Positions 5,326 through 11,404 of a DNA stretch of 11,404 nucleotides are shown here, piece after piece. The notes under the pieces were generated by a model. That model ran no database searches, was not told where the DNA came from, and saw nothing but the letters and a program-made list of their open reading frames with translations. Each line of letters opens with the position of its first letter. Position 1 is the first letter of the stretch. The stretch covers positions 1-11,404 of the forward strand of contig JBBQKI010000051.1 in the NCBI GenBank assembly GCA_038326725.1. The letters are read 5' to 3'. The stretch is from JBBQKI01 sp038326725 (GTDB lineage Bacteria > Bacteroidota > Bacteroidia > Flavobacteriales > Flavobacteriaceae). A program made the translations under genes and the position numbers.

Positions 5326-7860
5326 ATGGCTAAGAATTTAGTGATCGTAGAATCCCCTGCAAAGGCAAGGACCATTGAAAAATTCCTCGGTAAAGATTTC
5401 AAGGTTTCTTCCAGTTTTGGGCATATCGCCGATCTTCCTTCCAATGAATTGGGAGTTGATGTGGAAGGTGATTTTACACCTAAATATATTGTCTCTGCCG
5501 ATAAAAAAGGCGTGGTGAAGGAATTAAAAACCCTAGCTAAAAATGCGGAAATGGTTTGGTTGGCAAGTGATGAGGACCGGGAAGGAGAAGCCATTGCTTG
5601 GCACCTTTCGGAAGAATTGAAACTGGATAAGGCCAAAACAAAAAGAATTGTTTTTCATGAAATAACTAAATCCGCAATTTTAAAAGCCATTGAAAATCCC
5701 CGCCAAATAGATTATAATTTGGTGAACGCCCAACAAGCGCGAAGGGTTTTGGATCGTTTGGTGGGTTACGAACTTTCGCCCGTACTTTGGAAAAAAGTAA
5801 AAGGCGGTCTTTCCGCAGGCAGGGTACAATCCGTTGCAGTTCGGCTTATCGTTGAGCGGGAGCGGGAAATTGAAATATTTAAAGCAGTTGGCACTTACCG
5901 CATTGATGCTGAATTCACAACTCCGGAGGGCAATTCGTTTAAAGCGAAATTGCCGAAGAATTTTAATACTGAAGCCGAAGCCCGGGAGTTTTTAAAAAAG
6001 AACATCGAGGCTACATATAAAGTTTCAGAGTTAGAGAAAAAACCGGCAAAAAAATCCCCGGCTGCGCCTTTTACCACCTCAACCCTACAGCAGGAAGCTT
6101 CCCGAAAACTCTATTTTTCGGTCGGAAAAACCATGACTATTGCCCAACGTTTGTATGAAGCTGGATTTATAACTTATATGCGTACCGATAGCGTAAATCT
6201 TTCAAATGATGCAAAAAACGCCGCGGCAAAAGAAATTTCTTCTTTTTACGGAAATGGGTACAGCCATCCGCGAGATTATAAAGGAAAAATAAAAGGTGCG
6301 CAAGATGCCCACGAGGCCATTCGTCCAACCACAATGTCGGTTCATTCCATTGATGGAGAGCAGGACCAGGCCCGTTTGTACCAATTGATTTGGAAACGGA
6401 CGTTGGCTTCCCAAATGAGTGATGCAGAATTGGAACGCACAAGTGTAAAAATTAAAATCAATTCAATAAATAAAGTAAGCGAACAATTTTCCGCCAATGG
6501 CGAAATGATAAAATTTGACGGTTTCCTGAAAGTTTATTTGGAAGGAACCGATTTTGAAGATGACGAAGAGCAGGAAGGAATGCTTCCGAAGCTCGCTTTG
6601 GGAGACAATTTAGGGAATAATTATATTACCGCTACGCAGCGTTTTACCCGTGCTGCGGCTAGATATACCGAAGCTTCGTTGGTAAAACAATTGGAGGAAC
6701 TCGGCATTGGCAGGCCTTCCACTTATGCCCCCACCATTTCAACAATCATTAGCAGGAATTATGTTGAAAAAGGAACCATAGATGGCGTGGAGCGAAAATA
6801 CCTTCAGGTAATTCTTCAAAAAAATGAAATAAAGGAAAAAACTTTGACCGAAACCATTGGCTCGGACAAAGGGAAATTAGTGCCCACCGACATAGGAATT
6901 ATCGTGAACGATTTTTTGGTGACGCATTTTGAAAATATTATGGACTATAATTTCACTGCCAAAGTCGAACAGGATTTCGATGATATTGCCGAGGGAAATG
7001 AAGAGTGGAAAAAAATGCTGAAAGAATTTTACGGCCAATTTCACCCCAGGGTAGAGGACGTTCAAAAAAATGCGGACCGCGAAAGTGGCGAACGCATTTT
7101 GGGAGAAGACCCGGAAACCGGAAAACCTGTTTCTGTGCGGTTAGGAAAATATGGACCAATGGCTCAAATAGGGGGGTTTGAGGACGAGGAGAAAAAATTT
7201 GCAAGCCTCCGCCCGGATCAGCAATTGCATTTGGTTACTTTCGAAGAAGTGATGGACCTTTTCAAGCTTCCGAAAACCCTCGGTATTTATGAAGCTGAGG
7301 AAATAGAGGTAAACAATGGCCGTTTTGGGCCGTATGTCCGTTTTGGAAAAATGTTCGTTTCTCTGCCAAAAGGAATGGATCCGCTGGACGTGGACATGGC
7401 CTTCGCAAAAGAACTTATCGAGGAAAAGAAAAAGGCAGATGCTCCTATATATATGTATGAAAATTTGCCCGTTCAAAAAGGAACAGGCAGGTTTGGTCCT
7501 TTCATAAAATGGAACGAAATGTTCATCAATGTCAATAAAAAATATGATTTTGATAATCTTTCCAATCAAGATGTTCAAGAACTTATCGAAGATAAAAAGC
7601 AAAAAGAAATTAACAAATTGGTAAACGAATGGCCAGAGGAAGGCATAAAATTGGAAAAAGCCCGATGGGGCCGCTTCAATCTTACAAAGGGAAAAACCAA
7701 AATTGAATTGCCAAAAGGGACAGATGCACAAGCGATGACATTGGAAGATGTAAAATCGCTTTTGGAGAAAAAAACCACGAAGAAAAAAGCAACTGCCAGC
7801 AAAAAAGCAGCCCCCAAGAAAGCCGCTACAAAGAAAAAAGCTATTGCCAAGAAAAAATAA
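5326..7860 (+). CDS. topA: Type IA DNA topoisomerase I
   Basis: The 844-residue product relaxes negative supercoils by nicking one strand through a 5'-phosphotyrosine link. The N-terminal TOPRIM domain begins with VIVESPAKA (catalytic Glu9) and contains the metal-binding D82-x-D84-x-E86 in ASDEDREGEAIAWH. The active tyrosine is Y284 in FITYMRTDS. SAGRVQSVAVRLIVERERE (163-181) is another family hallmark. The C-terminal third has several topoisomerase C-terminal repeats marked by GKYGPM, GRFGPYV, GRFGPFI and RWGRFNL. It ends in a lysine/alanine-rich tail (about 814-844, repeats like KKAAPKKAATKKK) that probably binds nucleic acid nonspecifically. There are no cysteines anywhere, so the zinc fingers found in the E. 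coli enzyme are absent. The ATG at 5326 begins MAKNLVIVESP, the standard family start. A ureohydrolase-like gene follows after 12 bases, probably in the same transcript. Confidence 0.97.
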   Translation: MAKNLVIVESPAKARTIEKFLGKDFKVSSSFGHIADLPSNELGVDVEGDFTPKYIVSADKKGVVKELKTLAKNAEMVWLASDEDREGEAIAWHLSEELKLDKAKTKRIVFHEITKSAILKAIENPRQIDYNLVNAQQARRVLDRLVGYELSPVLWKKVKGGLSAGRVQSVAVRLIVEREREIEIFKAVGTYRIDAEFTTPEGNSFKAKLPKNFNTEAEAREFLKKNIEATYKVSELEKKPAKKSPAAPFTTSTLQQEASRKLYFSVGKTMTIAQRLYEAGFITYMRTDSVNLSNDAKNAAAKEISSFYGNGYSHPRDYKGKIKGAQDAHEAIRPTTMSVHSIDGEQDQARLYQLIWKRTLASQMSDAELERTSVKIKINSINKVSEQFSANGEMIKFDGFLKVYLEGTDFEDDEEQEGMLPKLALGDNLGNNYITATQRFTRAAARYTEASLVKQLEELGIGRPSTYAPTISTIISRNYVEKGTIDGVERKYLQVILQKNEIKEKTLTETIGSDKGKLVPTDIGIIVNDFLVTHFENIMDYNFTAKVEQDFDDIAEGNEEWKKMLKEFYGQFHPRVEDVQKNADRESGERILGEDPETGKPVSVRLGKYGPMAQIGGFEDEEKKFASLRPDQQLHLVTFEEVMDLFKLPKTLGIYEAEEIEVNNGRFGPYVRFGKMFVSLPKGMDPLDVDMAFAKELIEEKKKADAPIYMYENLPVQKGTGRFGPFIKWNEMFINVNKKYDFDNLSNQDVQELIEDKKQKEINKLVNEWPEEGIKLEKARWGRFNLTKGKTKIELPKGTDAQAMTLEDVKSLLEKKTTKKKATASKKAAPKKAATKKKAIAKKK

Positions 7861-7872
7861 CCCCACTCAATA

Positions 7873-9036
7873 ATGAAGGAATTTCTCGTCCCAGTATCTA
7901 AAAAGGTTGTGGCCCACAGGGAAATCCTGCCTCCCGGCGTTCTGGGGAAACAGATAAAACTTCACACTAAAAGAGGAGAATTGCCTGAAACAAAAGGTGC
8001 AAAATTTGCCATTTTGGGGATTTTGGAAAACAGGAACGATGTTGATTATATTGGGGCGGAAATTATTTTTGATAATTACCGGAAGGCATTTTATTCCTTA
8101 TACCCCGGAAATTGGCCCCATAAAATAATTGATATAGGAGATATTGAAAAAGGAGATTCAATCAACGATACCCATTTTGCAGTAAAAACCGTCGTCAACG
8201 AATTGTTGAGGCAGAATATAATTCCATTGATTTTGGGCGGCTGTCAAGATTTGTCCTATTCTCAATACCGAGCATATGATGGGTTTAGAGAAATGGTGAA
8301 CATGGTCAACATCGATTCAAGGTTCGATGTGGGCGATTCGGAACTAGAAATGACGAACAAATCCTATGTTGGGAAAATAGTGGTAAACAAGCCTTATAAT
8401 TTATTCAACTATAGTGTGCTTGGCTTTCAGACTTTTTTCAACGCCCCGCAGGAAATAATGTTGATGGAAAAATTATATTTTGATGCTTTTAGGCTGGGTG
8501 ATATTGTTGCGGATATTACAATTACGGAACCCATCATGCGCGATGCGGATTTTGTGGTTTTGGATATCACTGCAATAAAGAACTCGGAATTAAGTTATAA
8601 AAACAATGAAAGCCCGAACGGTTTCGATAGTAGGGAAATTTGCGCCATTTCAAGATATGCTGGGATAAGCAATAAAACCACTTCCTTTGGCATTTATGAA
8701 CTAACCGAAGCCACGGAAACGAAAAGTGCGGCAATGCTGGTGGCCCAAATTCTTTGGTATTTTGTTGAAGGCGTTAACTTCAGGGTAGAGGATGAAGATT
8801 TTGAAAATGACAAACTTTTCACCGACTATAAAGTTCCAGTGGACGGCGAGGTTTTGCATTTTAAAAAAAGTAATAAAACAGAAAGATGGTGGCTAGCCCT
8901 TCCATTTATTTCAAACGTAAATAATAAATTAAAAAGGCTTACGTTATTACCTTGCACTTATGGCGAATATTTGAGTGCCTGCAATCAGGAAATCCCTGAA
9001 CGATGGTTTAAAGCCCGTCGGAAAAATGAAGTATAA
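7873..9036 (+). CDS. Ureohydrolase (arginase/formimidoylglutamase) superfamily protein, probably non-catalytic
   Basis: The 387-residue product has the arginase-fold landmarks in order, but altered. The GGDHS motif reads GGCQD (122-126), DAHxD reads D148-S-R-F-D152, and the DxD of the third motif reads L-D231-I-T233. GFDSRE (250-255) matches the later GLxxRE segment. Taking the six manganese ligands of arginases, three are kept (D148, D152, D231) and three replaced (His to Q125, His to R150, Asp to T233). Binuclear manganese catalysis on arginine, agmatine or formimidoylglutamate is therefore doubtful. Homologues are often named formimidoylglutamase in databases, but no hut genes are nearby. 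The protein has no signal peptide or membrane helix and should be cytoplasmic. Its C-terminal 75 residues (about 313-387, with WWLALPF and a basic end) extend past the usual fold. It lies 12 bases after topA and 115 bases before gldK. Family membership is fairly sure, function unknown. Confidence 0.85.
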   Translation: MKEFLVPVSKKVVAHREILPPGVLGKQIKLHTKRGELPETKGAKFAILGILENRNDVDYIGAEIIFDNYRKAFYSLYPGNWPHKIIDIGDIEKGDSINDTHFAVKTVVNELLRQNIIPLILGGCQDLSYSQYRAYDGFREMVNMVNIDSRFDVGDSELEMTNKSYVGKIVVNKPYNLFNYSVLGFQTFFNAPQEIMLMEKLYFDAFRLGDIVADITITEPIMRDADFVVLDITAIKNSELSYKNNESPNGFDSREICAISRYAGISNKTTSFGIYELTEATETKSAAMLVAQILWYFVEGVNFRVEDEDFENDKLFTDYKVPVDGEVLHFKKSNKTERWWLALPFISNVNNKLKRLTLLPCTYGEYLSACNQEIPERWFKARRKNEV

Positions 9037-9052
9037 ATCAAACAAACCAAGT

Positions 9053-9076
9053 AAAAACGCGATTTGAGGTGTTTTT
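9053..9076 (+). terminator. Weak terminator-like hairpin after the ureohydrolase gene
   Basis: AAAAACGC (9053-9060) can pair with GTGTTTTT (9069-9076) through eight pairs including one G-U, around an 8-base loop, and ends in a run of T. It begins 17 bases after the stop codon. It resembles a factor-independent terminator for the topA transcript, but the stem has only two G-C pairs besides the wobble, so any termination is likely partial. Confidence 0.4.
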
Positions 9077-9100
9077 CAAAAAAAAATTGTTTTTTTGAAA
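9074..9100. repeat. A/T-rich 11-bp inverted repeat upstream of gldK
   Basis: TTTCAAAAAAA (9074-9084) and TTTTTTTGAAA (9090-9100) are perfect reverse complements around the 5-base loop AATTG. The left arm overlaps the end of the terminator-like hairpin, so the two structures would compete. The loop contains the TTG proposed as the -33 box of gldK. As DNA the A and T tracts would be bent or rigid. Confidence 0.5.
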
Positions 9101-9117
9101 TTTTATAGATAGGTTTA
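9087..9117 (+). promoter_or_regulatory. Possible promoter for gldKLM
   Basis: TTG (9087-9089) is followed after 20 bases by TAGGTTTA (9110-9117), which fits TAnnTTTG except for the last base. A start at about 9123 would give a leader of about 29 bases before the gldK ATG. The match is imperfect, and read-through from topA is an alternative. Confidence 0.45.
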
Positions 9118-9151
9118 CGCCCTTGAATCTCGAAATTTAACCTAAATACCT

Positions 9152-10531
9152 ATGAAGAAATTTATTGCATTAACTGCGATTGTTGCCTTTTTATTCAGTT
9201 GTAACTCGGGTGACAGGGGAGAATTGGTAGGGGCAAAAGGTAAAAAATGGTATCCTCAAAAGCCTTATGGAATGACGCTTATCCCTGGTGGATCTTTCAT
9301 CATGGGGAAAAGCGATGACGATTTTGTAGCGGTTAACGATGCCCCGACCAAAACCGTTACGGTACGTTCCTTCTACATGGACGAAACCGAAGTAACTAAT
9401 GCTGAATACCGCCAATTTGTGGAGTGGGTTCGCGATTCGACCGTTAGACTTCGTTTGGCGATAATGGCTGATGAAGTGGGTTCAACTCCTGGTGAGGGTG
9501 AAGGAAGTATAGGAGATTTTGCATTTATAGATCAAGAAAATGAAGAGATGACGCCCTATGATCAATATATGTACGACAATTACTTTGGTATGGGCGAGGA
9601 TTTTTATGCCGGAAGAAAGCTTAACAAAGATGTTGACCTTATTTGGAACACTGCGGAATACCCCGACGAATATTATTCCGAGGTAATGGACACTATGTAT
9701 ATCCCCATTGAAGAATCCTATAATGGCCAACGCACCATTGATGTTCAAAAATTGAAATTCCAATATACTTACATGGACATTCAAGCAGCGGCAAGGGATA
9801 AAACAAAGAACAGAAAAGATTTTATAAAGCAAGAAGAACTTTTGATTTATCCCGATACCACGGTATGGATCAAGGATTTCAACTATTCCTATAACGAACC
9901 CATGCACAACGATTATTTTTGGCATGAAGCTTATGGTGATTACCCGGTAGTAGGGGTAACTTGGAAGCAAGCAAAAGCATTTTGCGCTTGGAGGACCCTT
10001 TATAAAAATGCTTATCAAAAATCCAGGAATCAAAACCATGTGAATTCATTCCGTCTTCCTGGTGAAGCAGAGTGGGAATATGCCGCCCGTGGAGGACTGC
10101 AATCTGCAACTTACCCATGGGGTGGGCCATACGCGAAAAACGACAGAGGTTGTTTTATGGCAAACTTTAAACCACTTAGAGGTGATTATGCTGCCGATCA
10201 AGCGTTATACACGGTGGAAGCAGATGCATATGAACCCAATGATTATAATCTTTATAATATGGCCGGAAATGTTTCCGAGTGGGTAGCATCATCTTATGAC
10301 GCGGCATCTTATGAATATTTTTCAACAATGAACCCAAATGTTAACGACGATGACAATATGCGTAAAGTTGTTCGCGGCGGTTCATGGAAAGATGTGGCTT
10401 ACTTCCTTCAAGTTAGCTCCCGTGATTATGAATACGCAGACTCTGCCCGAAGTTATGTTGGTTTTAGGACCGTACAGGATTATATGGGAACAGATATAGT
10501 AATGAATCAAAATTTCGGTGACGCACGTTAA
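9152..10531 (+). CDS. gldK: Gliding motility / type IX secretion lipoprotein GldK
   Basis: The 459-residue product is an outer-membrane lipoprotein. It has MKK, a hydrophobic core, and the lipobox L-F-S-C with C17 lipidated. The rest is a formylglycine-generating-enzyme/sulfatase-modifying (SUMF1-like) fold: GMTLIPGGSFIMG (40-52), DETEVTNAEYRQFV, PVVGVTWKQAKAFCAW, FRLPGEAEWEYAARGG, GNVSEWV (372-378), VVRGGSW (406-412) and GFRTV near the end. A long insertion (about 95-260), acidic and Y/D-rich, separates the first two blocks. The cysteine that formylglycine-generating enzymes carry just after RGGSW is absent (K-D instead), so the protein is structural rather than enzymatic, as in GldK generally. 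In the type IX system GldK and GldN form the periplasmic ring under the outer membrane. The start at 9152 gives the expected signal peptide. gldL follows 59 bases later. Confidence 0.96.
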   Translation: MKKFIALTAIVAFLFSCNSGDRGELVGAKGKKWYPQKPYGMTLIPGGSFIMGKSDDDFVAVNDAPTKTVTVRSFYMDETEVTNAEYRQFVEWVRDSTVRLRLAIMADEVGSTPGEGEGSIGDFAFIDQENEEMTPYDQYMYDNYFGMGEDFYAGRKLNKDVDLIWNTAEYPDEYYSEVMDTMYIPIEESYNGQRTIDVQKLKFQYTYMDIQAAARDKTKNRKDFIKQEELLIYPDTTVWIKDFNYSYNEPMHNDYFWHEAYGDYPVVGVTWKQAKAFCAWRTLYKNAYQKSRNQNHVNSFRLPGEAEWEYAARGGLQSATYPWGGPYAKNDRGCFMANFKPLRGDYAADQALYTVEADAYEPNDYNLYNMAGNVSEWVASSYDAASYEYFSTMNPNVNDDDNMRKVVRGGSWKDVAYFLQVSSRDYEYADSARSYVGFRTVQDYMGTDIVMNQNFGDAR

Positions 10532-10590
10532 TTTAAACCAACCTTTTAACTAAATCTAAAACAAACAAAACCTATTAAATCTACTCTATT

Positions 10591-11232
10591 ATGGCACAAT
10601 CTAAATCAAGAAAAAAGTTTTTTAACATGGCTTACGGCCTTGGGGCATCCATTGTAATCTTAGGAGCATTGTTCAAAATCCTTCACTGGGAACTAGGCCC
10701 TTTGGATGGAAATTTACTATTGGCAGTGGGTCTTATTACCGAGGCCATTATTTTTGCAATATCAGCCTTTGATGTGGACGACGATTTGGATTGGGCCCTT
10801 GTATATCCAGAATTGGCAGGTGGTCAAAGCTTTGACAAGAAAAAACAACCCGAAGACGCACAAGGATTATTGTCCAAAAAATTGGATGATATGCTAAAAG
10901 ATGCACGTATCGATTCTGAACTAATGAACAGCCTTAGTACCAGCATCCGTTCTTTTGAAGGTGCTGCTAAAGGAATGGCGCCCACGGCAGATGCAATGAA
11001 CTCCACCAAAAGGTATAGTGAAGAAATGGCTCTTGCCGCTGCACAAATGGATTCGCTTAACAGTCTTTATAAAGTACAAATAGAATCAACCAGCCGTCAA
11101 GCAGAAGCGAACGAGCGTGTTGCCGAAAATGCTGAACAGCTAAAAAATCAAATGGCACATCTAACCACAAACCTTTCTTCACTGAACGGGGTTTACGGAG
11201 GTATGCTTTCTGCTATGACTAACAGGAACTAA
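10591..11232 (+). CDS. gldL: Type IX secretion / gliding motor protein GldL
   Basis: The 213-residue product has two membrane helices near the N-terminus (about 13-33 and 41-60) and a long cytoplasmic, coiled-coil-like C-terminal part (about 85-210). GldL forms a pentamer around a GldM dimer in the inner membrane and uses the proton gradient to drive gliding and type IX secretion. Family knowledge from F. johnsoniae points to a lysine and histidine in helix 1 and a membrane-buried glutamate (Glu49 there). Here K29 and H32 (FKILHW) and E51 (LITEAIIF) sit in the equivalent places with an offset of two. The DVDDDLDW stretch (61-68) follows helix 2 directly. The start at 10591 gives the usual short basic N-terminus. 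gldM follows after 43 bases, indicating one operon. Confidence 0.95.
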   Translation: MAQSKSRKKFFNMAYGLGASIVILGALFKILHWELGPLDGNLLLAVGLITEAIIFAISAFDVDDDLDWALVYPELAGGQSFDKKKQPEDAQGLLSKKLDDMLKDARIDSELMNSLSTSIRSFEGAAKGMAPTADAMNSTKRYSEEMALAAAQMDSLNSLYKVQIESTSRQAEANERVAENAEQLKNQMAHLTTNLSSLNGVYGGMLSAMTNRN

Positions 11233-11275
11233 GATCGTTTTTCAACTAACAATTAATTTTTAAAAAAAGAATATA

Positions 11276-11404
11276 ATGGCAAGTGGAAAACTATCCCCTA
11301 GGCAAAAGATGATTAACCTGATGTATCTGGTTTTCATCGCGATGCTAGCTTTAAATATGTCAAAAGAAGTTTTATCTGCTTTTGGCTTGTTAAACGAAAA
11401 AATA
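11276..11404 (+). CDS. gldM: Type IX secretion / gliding motor protein GldM (N-terminal 43 codons only)
   Basis: Only the first 43 residues lie inside the window and the frame is open at the end. The peptide begins MASGKLSPRQKM and continues into a single membrane helix (about 13-28, NLMYLVFIAMLALN), then MSKEVLSAFG. This is the characteristic GldM start: one transmembrane helix that leads, in the full protein, to four periplasmic domains reaching the GldKN ring. Arg9, which in F. johnsoniae GldM lies near the GldL glutamate and matters for proton coupling, is present at the same residue number. The position after gldL is the standard gldKLMN order; gldN is expected beyond the window. Confidence 0.93.
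   Translation, partial: MASGKLSPRQKMINLMYLVFIAMLALNMSKEVLSAFGLLNEKI

Noticed and set aside
5229..5636. 135-codon minus-strand frame across the topA start
   Set aside because: It is antisense to the conserved TOPRIM codons and runs over the topA promoter. It shows no recognisable domain.
7795..7857. Repetitive lysine/alanine codons at the topA end, considered as a DNA repeat or frameshift site
   Set aside because: The frame stays open to a normal stop, and the lysine/alanine tail is known in other Bacteroidota topoisomerases. The repetition follows from the amino-acid composition.
7141..7866. 241-codon open frame on the minus strand opposite the topA 3' end
   Set aside because: The product is dominated by F, L, I and C, as expected from the reverse complement of lysine- and glutamate-rich coding DNA. 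It lies wholly within topA, which has full family support.
9482..10039. 185-codon minus-strand frame opposite gldK
   Set aside because: It is a shadow of gldK. The hydrophobic I/F/V-rich product is the usual antisense of acidic and lysine-rich codons.

Overview
The window looks like chromosomal DNA from a gliding-type member of the Bacteroidota, most likely Flavobacteriaceae. The evidence is a gldK-gldL-gldM run (the type IX secretion and gliding core), a Bacteroidota-style LptE lipoprotein, lipoproteins with serine or asparagine before the lipobox cysteine, promoters of the form TTG-(about 20)-TAnnTTTG, and little Shine-Dalgarno signal ahead of the starts. No IS element, phage gene, tRNA, rRNA or CRISPR array was seen. 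Gene content and base composition look uniform, so this reads as core genome rather than an acquired island.

Left half (1-5192), all on the minus strand. In transcription order it holds a predicted lipoprotein family I inorganic pyrophosphatase, the tRNA methylthiotransferase miaB with its own good promoter, a sigma-54-type AAA+ activator without a receiver domain, lptE, a tetratricopeptide-repeat protein whose upstream ATG lies inside lptE, and the first 31 codons of secG. From the activator to secG the genes are packed closely or overlap, so they are probably co-transcribed. The miaB/activator boundary carries two inverted copies of a 25-bp C/G-rich hairpin repeat. One abuts the activator start and the other covers the miaB stop codon.

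Right half (5326-11404), all on the plus strand and divergent from the pyrophosphatase. topA has a good flavobacterial promoter and is followed after 12 bases by a ureohydrolase-fold protein that has lost half of the usual manganese ligands. A weak terminator-like hairpin and an A/T inverted repeat separate this pair from gldK, gldL and the start of gldM. GldK is an outer-membrane lipoprotein of the periplasmic GldKN ring. GldL and GldM form the inner-membrane proton-driven motor, and the key charged residues known from Flavobacterium johnsoniae are present.

Most genes are recognisable housekeeping or envelope genes. No wholly new system is evident. The points most worth a second look are the degenerate ureohydrolase beside the gld genes, the lipoprotein-anchored pyrophosphatase, the inverted hairpin-repeat pair, and the start of the TPR gene.
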